NCBI RefSeq assembly: GCF_034555375.1
Contig: NZ_CP140706.1
Location: forward strand, 3,029,001-3,093,000
DNA: 64,000 bases
Direction of reading: 5' to 3'
Origin: Pseudomonas sp. B33.4
GTDB lineage: Bacteria > Pseudomonadota > Gammaproteobacteria > Pseudomonadales > Pseudomonadaceae
Each line of letters starts with the position of its first letter. Position 1 is the first letter of the stretch. A program made the position numbers and the translations under genes. Positions 54,379 through 63,819 of this stretch are shown here, one piece after another. The notes under the pieces were generated by a model. It saw only the letters and a list, made by a program, of their open reading frames with translations. It was not told the origin of the DNA and did no database searches.

Positions 54379-56853
54379 GTGGCGCAACACACTCCCGATC
54401 TTCCTCCCGAACTTCGCCCCTTGGCCGAGATGCCTTGGTTCAAGCGCCTGGCAGCACGCTTCTTCGGCCATGGATTGACCCGCTTGCGCGCGCAGCACCG
54501 TGCATCGTGGTTGCACGGTCAGGCCGATGGCTTCCGCAGTGGCCATACCGCTGGTGTCGAATATGGCTTTAAGGAAGGCAAGCTTGAGGGGCTGGAAGAG
54601 GGCCGGCAGGTGCTGCTGATTCGTGACAGCCGCAACACCGAGCATCGCCCGCCCGGCGTCGACAATCATCTGTTCGACGATTGGCGCCTGCCGCTGACGG
54701 CCGAGCTGAAAAAACGCATGAAAGCCGATGTCGCCCGCTTGTTGCCCGAGCACGCGCAGCCGAGCACCGCACAATGGAAGATGATTTTCAGCGAAACACC
54801 GTCCACCTCAGTGGTTGCCGGCGCCGGCGCGGGTAAGTCCACCACGCTGGTTCTGCGCATCCTGTTGCTCAACCACTATCTGGGTTTCGAGCTGGATTCG
54901 ATGACCGTGGTGACCTTCACCCGCGAGTCGCGCAAGGACTTCATCAACAAACTGATCGAGCTGTTCGCACTCTGGGGCTTGGCGCTGAACCTGCGCCAGG
55001 CGCGCGAACTGGTGCGTACCTTCCACTCGCGCATTCTGCCGATAGTGCGCAGCCTGCCGGGTTTCGAGCGCTTGCAGGCGTTTGAGAACCTCAGCAATCG
55101 GCCACAAGGTGCTGACGAGGAGGTTGACAGCAATCCGTTCGACCTGCGTATCAATGATGCGCAACGCCAGCAACTCAACGCCTGCTATCACCGCTTGTTC
55201 AACGAGGATGAGCGTTTCCGTCAGCTGATTCAGCCATTGTCTCGCGCCGGTCTACAGCTCAAGGAGCTGGAACGTGATCACCCGGACGTGCAAAAGCGTG
55301 TAGCGGTGACGCAGTTGGCCGCCCAGCGCGATGAAGAACTGTGCGATGCCATTGAAGACCTGTGGTTGCGCGCCGGTGCCTGGCCGATCAAGGGTATAGA
55401 GCCGAACCGGCAGAGTTTCGATATCAACGGCGCGAAATTTCATTGCCATGGCTACATTCCGAGCCTGGATGCCTGGGTGGTACTTGGTTTTGATCCACGG
55501 GAAAATCCGCAGGTCAGCCGGCCAAACGCCAAACTCAGCGTGCGCGCAGAGTGGGCGGTGAAGCGCACCCTGTTTCAAGCTTTCTGTCGTAAGCCTTTGA
55601 TTTGGCTGGATAGTTACGATTCGTCACGACGCGTTCTGGCGACACTGGCCGGCGATGCCAGTGCCGGGCCGGGCTTCGATTACAAGGTCAAAGGCGAGTT
55701 GGCATCAGCGCCATTGCTCGACTGTTTTGTTGCGGCAGCAGGTTTCATCGAGAACCTTGGCCTGGATGTTCCTGACGCGGTCGGCCGCATGAGCTTTGCC
55801 AAAGATGACCCGGACCGGTTTTTCTTTGAGGCGCTTAGCCTGTTCTGGCGCGCCTTTGAAGATCATCTGCTGGATCAGAAACCGCCGGTCATGACCTACA
55901 ACCGAATGTTCGCGCTGTTCAGCGAGCACTCACCGGAAAATCTCAAGCTGTTGAGCGATGAGCTGCTCAGGCCGCTGGCGCACCTGATGATTGACGAATT
56001 TCAGGACGTTTCCCCGCAGATCGTCTCGTGGATTCGTGCCAGCCTTACGGAGATTCGCAGCCGAGGCCCGGCCATGCATGTCGGGCGCGGTGCACAACGC
56101 TCGTCGCTGTTGTGTGTCGGTGATGACTGGCAGTCGATTTATGGCTGGCGTGGCAGTTCGCCGAGCTATTTCATGGCGTTCGACAAGGAATTCCCGTCAC
56201 CCGCCACTACACGGGTAATGCTCAGCGACAACTACCGCAGCCATCAGCACATTATCGACGCGGCCGAGCACATCGTTCGCGCCGCCCCGGCGATCCCCGG
56301 CAAAAAGGCCAAAGCCAGCGGCGCAGTCAAACCATTGCAACCGGTCAACGTGCTGGAGCGCGATGATCAGGCATTGGGGCAGCGCCTCGCCGAACATTAT
56401 CGTCAGGGTCATTCAATCTTGATGCTTTATCGAAAAAGTAGCGATAAGTCATTGATTGAAGAGCATATTCAGTCTGTAGTTAATGTGGATTCGAGCTTGC
56501 CGTACGAAGCGCGACGCCTGAAGCAACTGACCTACCACAGCGCCAAAGGCTTGCAGGCCGACGCGGTATTCCTGCTCGGTGACTGCCAGCATTTGACCAG
56601 TTCGCCGTATAAGAATCAGGTCTATCGCATGGCAGGACTGGGCAAGTCCGGTGACAGCGAGCCGTATGACACGGCGCAAAAGGACGAAATCCTGCGCCTG
56701 GCCTATGTCGGCATCACCCGTGCGGTCAGCCATTGCTACTGGTACGTCGAACCGCAGGACGCGCAAGCGGTGAACATGCCCCGGGCATCGGACCGGGTGG
56801 CCAAGGGCAAGCCGTTCTTCGTTGATCATCGTATTGCCAAACAAACCGCATAA
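54379..56853 (+). CDS. UvrD/Rep-like DNA helicase with unusual N-terminal extension
   Basis: An 824-residue superfamily 1A helicase. Motif I VVAGAGAGKST (Lys153), motif Ia TVVTFTRESRKDF, motif II LMIDEFQDVSPQ, motif III GDDWQSIYGWRG, motif IV LSDNYRSHQ, motif V YHSAKGLQADAVF and motif VI LAYVGITRAV are all present. About 125 residues precede the motor, containing a Gly-rich segment FRSGHTAGVEYGFKEGKLEG; this is longer than in UvrD or Rep. Start is GTG. It stands alone with its own terminator. The role is probably DNA repair or restart; partner unknown. Confidence 0.9.
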   Translation: MAQHTPDLPPELRPLAEMPWFKRLAARFFGHGLTRLRAQHRASWLHGQADGFRSGHTAGVEYGFKEGKLEGLEEGRQVLLIRDSRNTEHRPPGVDNHLFDDWRLPLTAELKKRMKADVARLLPEHAQPSTAQWKMIFSETPSTSVVAGAGAGKSTTLVLRILLLNHYLGFELDSMTVVTFTRESRKDFINKLIELFALWGLALNLRQARELVRTFHSRILPIVRSLPGFERLQAFENLSNRPQGADEEVDSNPFDLRINDAQRQQLNACYHRLFNEDERFRQLIQPLSRAGLQLKELERDHPDVQKRVAVTQLAAQRDEELCDAIEDLWLRAGAWPIKGIEPNRQSFDINGAKFHCHGYIPSLDAWVVLGFDPRENPQVSRPNAKLSVRAEWAVKRTLFQAFCRKPLIWLDSYDSSRRVLATLAGDASAGPGFDYKVKGELASAPLLDCFVAAAGFIENLGLDVPDAVGRMSFAKDDPDRFFFEALSLFWRAFEDHLLDQKPPVMTYNRMFALFSEHSPENLKLLSDELLRPLAHLMIDEFQDVSPQIVSWIRASLTEIRSRGPAMHVGRGAQRSSLLCVGDDWQSIYGWRGSSPSYFMAFDKEFPSPATTRVMLSDNYRSHQHIIDAAEHIVRAAPAIPGKKAKASGAVKPLQPVNVLERDDQALGQRLAEHYRQGHSILMLYRKSSDKSLIEEHIQSVVNVDSSLPYEARRLKQLTYHSAKGLQADAVFLLGDCQHLTSSPYKNQVYRMAGLGKSGDSEPYDTAQKDEILRLAYVGITRAVSHCYWYVEPQDAQAVNMPRASDRVAKGKPFFVDHRIAKQTA

Positions 56854-56858
56854 GCACA

Positions 56859-56888
56859 AAAAAGCCCACATCATTGTGGGCTTTTTCG
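56859..56888. terminator. Rho-independent terminator after the helicase gene
   Basis: Stem AAAGCCCACA / TGTGGGCTTT (56861-56870 with 56875-56884) with a four-base loop, flanked by A and T runs. It also suits the convergent small gene at 56904. Confidence 0.92.
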
Positions 56889-56903
56889 TTTTAAATCATA
56901 AGG

Positions 56904-57176
56904 TTATGCGTAACTCCTGAGAGACTCCGGAGGCACGAATGCTTCCAGCTCGTCCTCCACAGCCTCGATGATTCGTTCGACATCCGCTGCATTCATCACC
57001 GTCGCGCACGGGATACCAGCGATGGCAATCATGGTTTCGCCACTGGCACGATCGAACAATCGGGCGATCATGCTGCCCGGCGCGTCCATCGTTGCCTCGA
57101 AACCCATCGGATGAAAATGCCAACGCATCAACTGGCATGCGTTGGGAAACGTGACTTTGCTTGACCCTTTATTCAT
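56904..57176 (-). CDS. Small protein, DUF1652-like
   Basis: A 90-residue protein (CQLMRWHFHPMGFEATMDAP, GSMIARLFDRASGETMIAIA, DVERIIEAVEDEL). It resembles the DUF1652 family of short Pseudomonas proteins, which have no known function. It has no signal peptide or membrane segment. The start at 57176 gives the full family length. Confidence 0.75.
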   Translation of the reverse strand: MNKGSSKVTFPNACQLMRWHFHPMGFEATMDAPGSMIARLFDRASGETMIAIAGIPCATVMNAADVERIIEAVEDELEAFVPPESLRSYA

Positions 57177-57439
57177 GTGTTGCCCGCCTTCTTCATCGAG
57201 CGCTTCCGTTTGCTCATGTTAGGTGGGAAGAGCCTTCATTGGCTCAACCGGTGACTGACATTAAAAGTAGCATCCCGGTGTGAAATTCCTGTGAGATTTT
57301 TCAGTTCTTTTTGCGATTGCTTCGCATTTTTTGATGTAAGTCACGGCCTACGCAATCGTCGCCAAAAGGCCACTACGGATTAGTCATTGAAGCCTGTGGT
57401 GAACTTGGGCAAGCTCGATTCTTTTTCGCCGAGCTCCCT

Positions 57440-58255
57440 ATGCACGCCGACGACGACGGCCCGGAACAGACCCAAGCCACGGCGGCCACGGTCATGCGTT
57501 ATCACCTGAGCTGGAAGCACCGTGACCTCGACAGCGTCATGGCGCTTTACCACCGGGACATTCAGTACAACGATTTCTTTCAGAACCGCGTGCTCGGTCT
57601 CGACGAGTTACGTGAGTACGTGCGTGTCAGCATGCCGCGTGAATCCGACGAACTGCTTGAGCATTGCGATCGCATTCGCGTCGACGGCAGTACGGCGTTC
57701 ATTCAATACGAAGTGACGTTGCGCGGCGGCGACGGTCTGGTGTCGTTCCGCTCAAGCGAAGCGATCACGGTCAAGGACGGGTTGATCTGGCGCGTCAACG
57801 AGTACGCATCACTGGTGCGAACACAAACCGACGGCACGAATTCGCCAGGTCAGCGCCCGGCGGTCAGTCGTCTGGGCCTGTCGCCGCGTCAATTGAGCTT
57901 CATGGCTGAAGATCTGCAACAGTACTTCGAAAAGCAGCAGCCGTACCTCGATCCCGAACTCGACTTGCAGCGAGTGGCGAAGGAGTGCGGTTACAGCCGC
58001 AATCAGATTTCCTACCTGCTTAATCAGGTGCTCGGGCAAAGCTTCTATCGCTACGTCAATCAGGCGCGCCTGCAACATTTGCTGCGCGCGCTGGATAACG
58101 CCGCGCCGCCGGTGCGCATCGATGAGCTGGCCTTCGCTGCCGGATTCAACTCGTTGTCGGCGTTCTACAGCTGTTTTCGTCAGCACACCGGCCAGTCACC
58201 GAAGGCTTACGTTAAACAAATTTCTTTGCGGACACGCGCGCAAGACTTCTCCTGA
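57440..58255 (+). CDS. AraC-type regulator with N-terminal SnoaL/NTF2-like domain
   Basis: A 271-residue one-component regulator. Residues about 10-135 (VMRYHLSWKHRDLDSVMALY, VDGSTAFIQYEVTLRGGDG, GLIWRVNEY) have the SnoaL/NTF2 pattern, a cone-shaped ligand-binding fold. Residues 165-260 carry the AraC HTH pair (DLQRVAKECGYSRNQISYLL and IDELAFAAGFNSLSAFYSCF). This sensor differs from the cupin domain of most AraC proteins. It precedes, on the same strand, genes for an amine oxidase, a cupin and a polyamine-binding protein, which it probably controls. Confidence 0.85.
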   Translation: MHADDDGPEQTQATAATVMRYHLSWKHRDLDSVMALYHRDIQYNDFFQNRVLGLDELREYVRVSMPRESDELLEHCDRIRVDGSTAFIQYEVTLRGGDGLVSFRSSEAITVKDGLIWRVNEYASLVRTQTDGTNSPGQRPAVSRLGLSPRQLSFMAEDLQQYFEKQQPYLDPELDLQRVAKECGYSRNQISYLLNQVLGQSFYRYVNQARLQHLLRALDNAAPPVRIDELAFAAGFNSLSAFYSCFRQHTGQSPKAYVKQISLRTRAQDFS

Positions 58256-58307
58256 GCCCGCGCACTAGGATCGACGCCATCGAAGCATTTCAGTGGCGGA
58301 GTCTTGC

Positions 58308-59714
58308 ATGCCGGCGTGGCGCACTATCAGTTTGTGGATGGATCAACTCGACGAGCCGCTGACTGCGCGGCCCGAGCTTGAGCGGGATCTGGACGTCGAC
58401 GTGGCGATCATCGGCGCCGGTTACACCGGGCTGTGGACCGCGTATTACCTGAAGAAACTCGCGCCGGGACTCGACATTGCCATCGTCGAGGCGCAAACCG
58501 CTGGTTTTGGCGCCTCTGGGCGTAATGGCGGCTGGCTGATGGGCAATCTGCTTGGCGAGGAACGTCTGCTGGCCGGGCTGTCGCCGCAGCAGCGCCGCGC
58601 TTCATTCGATCTGCTACACAGCATTCCTGATGAAGTCGAGATCGTCCTCGAACGCGAAGGTTTCAACTGCGATTACCGCAAGGGCGGCGTGCTGTATTGC
58701 GCGGCGCGCTATCCGGAGCAGGAAGCCTCTCTGCGTGAATACCTGAACAAATTGCACGCCCAAGGCCTGACCGACGACGATTACCGCTGGCTCAGTCCCG
58801 AACAGCTGGCCCAGCAGATCCGCGTCGCCAAGCCTTATGGCGGGATTTACGCGCCGCACGTGGCGACCATCCACCCGGCGAAACTGGTGCGCGGTCTGGC
58901 GCGCACCGTGCAGAACATGGGTGTGAAGATCTACGAAAACAGCCCGGTCACGCATTGGCAGTCAGGCAGTTTGCGCACGGCCAAGGCCAGCGTGCGCAGT
59001 CGCTGGATCGTGCCGGCCGTCGAAGGCTATTCGGTAACCTTGCCACCGCTCGGCCGCTATCAGTTGCCGGTGCAAAGCTTGATTGTCGCCACTGAACCGT
59101 TGTCTGCCGCGACGTGGGATGAAATCGGCCTCAATCGCGGTCAGGCCTTCAGCGAATTCAGCCGCCAAGTCACCTACGGTCAGCGCAGCGCCGACAATCG
59201 TTTGATCTTCGGCGCCCGTGGCGGGTACCAGTTCGCCGGCAAACTGCGCCATGACTTCGATCTGACCCGTGATGAAGTCGAGCTGCGCCGTTACCTGTTC
59301 GGCGAACTTTTCCCGCAACTGAAAAACGTGCAGATCACCCACGCCTGGGGCGGCAATCTCGGCATGTCGCGGCACTTCAAACCGCACATGCTCTGCGATC
59401 GCGCCAACGGCATCGCGCTGTCCGGCGGTTACGGCGGGGAGGGCGTCGGCGCCAGCAATCTCGGCGGGCGTACGCTGGCCGATCTGATTCTTGAGCGTGA
59501 CACCGAGCTGGTTCATCAGCCGTGGGTACTGCCGGACGGCGGCATTCATGCATTGCGCGCGTGGGAGCCTGAACCGTGCCGCTGGCTCGGCTACAACGCG
59601 ATCATCAAAAGCTTCGTCCACGAAGACCAGACCCTGGCCAACCCGGCGACCGCGCCATGGCGGCGCAAACTCGCCAGTCAGGTTGCGGGTTTCATGGAAG
59701 GTTTCATGCACTAA
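58308..59714 (+). CDS. FAD-dependent amine oxidase (gamma-glutamylputrescine oxidase-like)
   Basis: A 468-residue DAO-family flavoenzyme with the dinucleotide-binding motif VAIIGAGYTGLWTAYYL, FGASGRNGGWLMGNL and the C-terminal GYGGEGVGASNLGGRTLADL. Enzymes of this group oxidise amines such as gamma-glutamylputrescine or related amino compounds. The start at 58308 has CGGAG seven bases upstream; a GTG 15 bases earlier is less likely. Together with the polyamine-binding protein it suggests a polyamine or amine catabolic cluster. Confidence 0.82.
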   Translation: MPAWRTISLWMDQLDEPLTARPELERDLDVDVAIIGAGYTGLWTAYYLKKLAPGLDIAIVEAQTAGFGASGRNGGWLMGNLLGEERLLAGLSPQQRRASFDLLHSIPDEVEIVLEREGFNCDYRKGGVLYCAARYPEQEASLREYLNKLHAQGLTDDDYRWLSPEQLAQQIRVAKPYGGIYAPHVATIHPAKLVRGLARTVQNMGVKIYENSPVTHWQSGSLRTAKASVRSRWIVPAVEGYSVTLPPLGRYQLPVQSLIVATEPLSAATWDEIGLNRGQAFSEFSRQVTYGQRSADNRLIFGARGGYQFAGKLRHDFDLTRDEVELRRYLFGELFPQLKNVQITHAWGGNLGMSRHFKPHMLCDRANGIALSGGYGGEGVGASNLGGRTLADLILERDTELVHQPWVLPDGGIHALRAWEPEPCRWLGYNAIIKSFVHEDQTLANPATAPWRRKLASQVAGFMEGFMH

Positions 59715-59754
59715 ACGCCGATTTACTTGAAGAAAGCCCAACACAGGTCAGACC

Positions 59755-60099
59755 ATGAGCATTACCCAGTTCAAAAACACCGCAACCCTGCCACTCGACG
59801 AATCCAGCCCGGTCGCCGTGCCCCTCGGCGAACCGGTCGCCATTGCTTCGACCACCAGCGTCGAGCGCGACGACGGCGTCGAAACCGGCGTCTGGGAATG
59901 CACGCCCGGGCGCTGGCGCCGGCAGATCACCGCGCAGGAGTTCTGCCATTTCATTTCCGGGCGTTGCACGTTCACCCCGGACGGTGGCGGCGAAACCCTG
60001 CACATACAAGGCGGCGACGCACTGATGTTGCCAGCCAACACGCTCGGTATCTGGGATATCCAGGAAACCGTGCGCAAGAGCTACGTGCTGATTTTCTGA
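59755..60099 (+). CDS. Small cupin-domain protein
   Basis: A 114-residue single cupin (GVWECTPGRWRRQITAQEFCH, ISGRCTFTPDGG, GDALMLPANTLGIWD) of the (S)-ureidoglycine aminohydrolase-like cupin_3 type that often accompanies amine oxidases. It lies 40 bases after the oxidase and 58 before the binding protein, in the same direction. The precise role is unknown. Confidence 0.85.
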   Translation: MSITQFKNTATLPLDESSPVAVPLGEPVAIASTTSVERDDGVETGVWECTPGRWRRQITAQEFCHFISGRCTFTPDGGGETLHIQGGDALMLPANTLGIWDIQETVRKSYVLIF

Positions 60100-60157
60100 T
60101 TGTTTGATCCTTTGATTGCCTGCCAACAAAAAAGAAAACCCACACAGGAATCGATCC

Positions 60158-61243
60158 ATGATCCGCAAGACCCTCGCTCTGGCACCGCTGATGCTCGCTG
60201 TTTCCCTTGCTCAGGCAGCGGAAACGGTCAAGGTTTACAACTGGTCCGACTACATCGCGCCGGACACCACCAAGAATTTCGAAAAAGAGACCGGCGTCGG
60301 CGTCACCTATGACGTCTACGACAGCAACGAAACCCTCGACGGCAAGTTGATGACCGGTAAATCCGGTTACGACGTGGTGTTCCCGTCCAACCACTTCATG
60401 GCCCGGCAGATTCAGGGCGGGGCGCTGAAAAAGCTCGACAAGAGTCAGCTGCCGAACTGGAAAAACCTTAATCCGGTGCTGCTCAAAGCGCTGCAGACCA
60501 ACGACCCGAACAATGAACACGGCTTTCCGTATCTGTGGGGCAGCACGGGTATCGGCTACAACATCGCCAAGGTCAAAGCCGTGCTGGGCGACAACGCGCC
60601 GGTGGATTCCTGGGACTTGATCTTCAAACCCGAGTACATGGAAAAACTGCAGAAGTGCGGCGTGGCCATCCTCGACAACGGCCCGGAATTGCTGCCGGCG
60701 GCGCTCAACTATCTGGGCCTGCCGCACCACAGCAAAAATCCCGAGGACTATAAAAAAGCTGAAGCGCTACTGATGAAAGTGCGGCCGTACGTCAGCTACT
60801 TCCACTCCTCGAAATACACCAGCGACCTGGCCAATGGTGACATTTGCGTGGCGGTCGGTTTCTCTGGTGACATCCTGCAAGCCGAGAACCGCGCCAAGGA
60901 AGCCAAAAACGGTGTCGACATCGGCTACGCGATTCCAAAGGAAGGCGCAGCCATCTGGTTCGACATGGTCGCCATGCCGGCCGATGCCCCGGACGAGAAG
61001 GCCGGTTATGCCTTCATGAACTACCTGCTGCGCCCGGACGTGATGGCCGGCATCAGTAACTATGTGCATTACGCCAATGGCAATGAGCAGGCGGACAGCC
61101 TGATCGACCCGGCGATCAAGAACGACACCAAGGTGTATCCGAGCCCGGAGATGATGGGCAAGCTGTTTGCGCTGGAAGCGATGCCGTTGAATATCGACCG
61201 GATTCGCACGCGGGTGTGGAACAAGATCCGGACTGGTAGCTGA
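60158..61243 (+). CDS. Polyamine-binding periplasmic protein (PotF/SpuD-like)
   Basis: A 361-residue solute-binding protein with signal peptide (MIRKTLALAPLMLAVSLAQA) and mature start ETVKVYNWSDYIAPDTTKNF, typical of putrescine/spermidine-binding PotF, SpuD and SpuE. Aromatic and acidic residues expected of a diamine pocket are present (SSKYTSDLANGDICVAVGFS). The start at 60158 has AGGA upstream. No ABC permease or ATPase follows; it must use a transporter encoded elsewhere or work as a sensor. Confidence 0.9.
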   Translation: MIRKTLALAPLMLAVSLAQAAETVKVYNWSDYIAPDTTKNFEKETGVGVTYDVYDSNETLDGKLMTGKSGYDVVFPSNHFMARQIQGGALKKLDKSQLPNWKNLNPVLLKALQTNDPNNEHGFPYLWGSTGIGYNIAKVKAVLGDNAPVDSWDLIFKPEYMEKLQKCGVAILDNGPELLPAALNYLGLPHHSKNPEDYKKAEALLMKVRPYVSYFHSSKYTSDLANGDICVAVGFSGDILQAENRAKEAKNGVDIGYAIPKEGAAIWFDMVAMPADAPDEKAGYAFMNYLLRPDVMAGISNYVHYANGNEQADSLIDPAIKNDTKVYPSPEMMGKLFALEAMPLNIDRIRTRVWNKIRTGS

Positions 61244-61267
61244 TCACTCAGGCATACACAAATCCCT

Positions 61268-61295
61268 TGTGGGGGCGAGCAGGCTCGCTCCCACA
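61268..61295. repeat. Single REP-like hairpin
   Basis: A compact palindrome, TGTGGG...GCGAGC...GCTCGC...CCCACA, 25 bases after the stop of the polyamine-binding gene. It resembles the other common Pseudomonas REP type and may double as a 3' end hairpin. Confidence 0.75.
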
Positions 61296-61649
61296 TTAGG
61301 TTTTCAGTGTTTTAGAGAGTGATATCAATACACTGGCAGCGCACTAATAAAGTGCAGCAAAGTGAGACGCGCCTAACAAAAAACAACTTACCGATATTTA
61401 ATATTTAAATAGAAAATCGTCAGACAATTAGGCAAAAGCCGCGCAACTAAAACATTCTTTCATCCCCGCACGCTTTGTTTACGGCAGTTTTGCGAAACAG
61501 CCCGATTTGATCTCAAAAAAATCCTTTACGACAGATTTCAAATTGTGTCAGGTTTCTTACGCCTTCATTGGGCGAGTGATAGGACGACCTCGCCAGAGAT
61601 CGTCCTGTCGGACAAAAACTGTTCCATTGCTAAACAAGGAAGTGTGTTT
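61296..61649. promoter_or_regulatory. AT-rich upstream region of aprA
   Basis: About 350 bases of markedly low GC precede the protease start, including the palindromic tract ATTTAATATTTAAAT near 61394-61411. No ORF of merit is seen. The composition suits a promoter open to silencing or bending proteins; no specific operator was identified. Confidence 0.5.
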
Positions 61650-63095
61650 ATGTCGAAAGTTAAAGCGAATGCTATTGATACCGCCGAACAGGCTTTTCAG
61701 CTGTCTGCCTTCAGCTCGGCGTACAACCAGATCAATAGCTTCAGCCATCAATACGATCGTGGCGGCAACCTCACGGTCAATGGCAAACCCTCCTTCTCCG
61801 TCGACCAGGCCGCAACCCAGTTGCTGCGCGACGGCGCTGCCTACCAGGACAAGGATGGCAGCGGCAAGATCGAACTCACCTACACGTTCCTGACTTCGGC
61901 ATCGTCCAGCACGATGAACAAGCACGGGATCAGCGGGTTCAGTCAGTTCAGTGCACAACAACAAGCGCAGGCCAAGCTCGCCATGCAATCCTGGGCTGAC
62001 GTGGCCAACGTGACCTTCACCGAGAAAGCCTCGGGCGGTGACGGCCACATGACCTTCGGTAACTACAGTGGCGGCCAGGATGGCGCTGCAGCGTTCGCCT
62101 ATCTGCCAGGCACTGGCGCCGGTTATGACGGCACTTCGTGGTACCTGATCAACAGTGGCTACACGCAGAACAAGAATCCGGATCTGAACAACTACGGTCG
62201 TCAGACCCTGACTCACGAGATCGGCCATAGCCTGGGCCTTGCTCACCCTGGCGATTACAACGCCGGCAATGGCAACCCGACCTACAACGACGCGTCCTAC
62301 GGGCAAGACACCCGCGGCTACAGCGTCATGAGCTACTGGAGCGAAAGCAATACCAATCAGAATTTCAGCAAGGGCGGTGTCGAAGCGTATTCGTCCGGCC
62401 CGCTGATGGACGATATCGCTGCCATCCAGAAACTCTACGGTGCCAACACCACCACCCGTACCGGTGACACCACCTACGGTTTCAACTCCAACACCGGTCG
62501 CGACTTCCTCAGCGCTTCGTCGTCGAGTGACAAAGTGGTGTTCTCGGTGTGGGATGCCGGCGGCAAGGATACTCTGGACTTCTCGGGTTTCACCCAGAAC
62601 CAGAAGATCAACCTCAAAGACGCCTCGTTCTCTGACGTTGGCGGCATGGTAGGTAATGTGTCCATCGCCAAGGGCGCGATTATCGAGAACGCCATTGGCG
62701 GTTCCGGCAACGATCTGCTGATCGGCAACAGCGTCGCCAACGAACTCAAGGGCGGTGCCGGCAACGACATCCTCTGGGGTGGCGGTGGTGCTGACAAACT
62801 GTGGGGCGGCGCGGGTTCGGACACTTTTGTGTTCGCAGCCAGTTCCGATTCCAAGCCGGGTGCGATCGATCAGATCCTCGATTTCGTCAGCGGTCTCGAC
62901 AAAATCGACCTGACCGGCATCACCAACGGCGCAGGCCTGCACTTCGTCAGCAGCTTCACCGGTGCTGCCGGTGACGCAGTCCTGACGTCGTCTGGCGGCA
63001 ACAGCCTGCTCTCGGTGGACTTCTCCGGGCACGGCGTGGCTGATTTCCAGGTCAGCACCGTTGGCCAGGCAGCGACCAGCGACATCGTGGCGTGA
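61650..63095 (+). CDS. aprA: Serralysin-type alkaline metalloprotease AprA (AprX)
   Basis: Secreted zinc protease of 481 residues. The catalytic motif [12 protein letters not shown] has zinc ligands His189, His193 and His199 and catalytic Glu190. The Met-turn SVMSYW contains Met227. RTX calcium-binding repeats follow ([40 protein letters not shown]). The C-terminus ends SDIVA, an acidic residue plus hydrophobics, as in type I secretion signals. There is no N-terminal signal peptide but a short propeptide. The start at 61650 has AAGGA upstream. It is followed by its inhibitor and the AprD exporter. Confidence 0.96.
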   Translation: MSKVKANAIDTAEQAFQLSAFSSAYNQINSFSHQYDRGGNLTVNGKPSFSVDQAATQLLRDGAAYQDKDGSGKIELTYTFLTSASSSTMNKHGISGFSQFSAQQQAQAKLAMQSWADVANVTFTEKASGGDGHMTFGNYSGGQDGAAAFAYLPGTGAGYDGTSWYLINSGYTQNKNPDLNNYGRQTLTHEIGHSLGLAHPGDYNAGNGNPTYNDASYGQDTRGYSVMSYWSESNTNQNFSKGGVEAYSSGPLMDDIAAIQKLYGANTTTRTGDTTYGFNSNTGRDFLSASSSSDKVVFSVWDAGGKDTLDFSGFTQNQKINLKDASFSDVGGMVGNVSIAKGAIIENAIGGSGNDLLIGNSVANELKGGAGNDILWGGGGADKLWGGAGSDTFVFAASSDSKPGAIDQILDFVSGLDKIDLTGITNGAGLHFVSSFTGAAGDAVLTSSGGNSLLSVDFSGHGVADFQVSTVGQAATSDIVA

Positions 63096-63106
63096 TGTAG
63101 AAGTGG

Positions 63107-63135
63107 AAGCGGCGCGTGATGCGCCGCTTTCTTTG
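63107..63135 (+). terminator. Intraoperonic terminator after aprA
   Basis: Stem AAGCGGCGC / GCGCCGCTT (63107-63115 with 63121-63129) with a five-base loop and a T-rich tail, 12 bases past the aprA stop. It probably limits read-through to the inhibitor and export genes, so that the protease is made in excess. Confidence 0.8.
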
Positions 63136-63187
63136 CTTGCATCGTATTGGCAGGTAAGCAAGGCTACACGCCGGAGCGAATATTCCT

Positions 63188-63610
63188 ATGATCTATAAAG
63201 CTTTTACCTACACGGTAGCAGCGTGGCTCTCGGCGGCGCTCATTATGATTTCAGGAGAAACCAGTATGGCAAGCAGCCTTCGACTCGAAGAACCCTCCGT
63301 ATTTGCCGGGCAATGGCAAGCGACGTTGTCTACCCGGGATGATGATCGAGAAGCACAAAAGCAGCAGGACAAACCTTCCAACACTTGCTCCCTGGAATTG
63401 AATGTAAACAAGACCTTGGGAGAGGGCGCCGACTGCCTCGGGGCCTGGCTAGAAGCAACCCCGATCGGCTGGTTTCCCGACCCTGACGGCCTGTCCATCA
63501 CCGGCAAGGAAGGCTCAAGAATCCAGTTCTTCAGCCGACAACGTGACGGGCTTTACCTGACTACTTTGAAGTCGGGCCTGGTGATTACACTTGAGCGCGC
63601 AGCGCAATAG
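63188..63610 (+). CDS. inh: Alkaline protease inhibitor AprI (Inh)
   Basis: A 140-residue periplasmic protein with signal peptide (MIYKAFTYTVAAWLSAALIMISGETSMA). The mature N-terminal part begins SSLRLEEPSVFAGQW; in this family the extreme N-terminus inserts into the protease active site. Two Cys (CSLELNVNK, ADCLGAWLE) probably form the conserved disulphide. It follows aprA as in other fluorescent Pseudomonas. Confidence 0.92.
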   Translation: MIYKAFTYTVAAWLSAALIMISGETSMASSLRLEEPSVFAGQWQATLSTRDDDREAQKQQDKPSNTCSLELNVNKTLGEGADCLGAWLEATPIGWFPDPDGLSITGKEGSRIQFFSRQRDGLYLTTLKSGLVITLERAAQ

Positions 63611-63819
63611 TAATGATGATCCAGTTTGCGACAAAGTTTTAATATAAAGCGCCACAAGCTGGTTATAAGAAACGCCGAACGACAACTGCACCGCTGTTAT
63701 TTGCGCAAGTTGTTATGAAAGTGTAAGCGGGTACTTGCAAGTCATCTTTCGCAGGTAAGCGGAACATTAATTGAAGCCTCGTCCAAGTGTGGCGAGACCG
63801 ATCATTTCAGGAAGAATCA

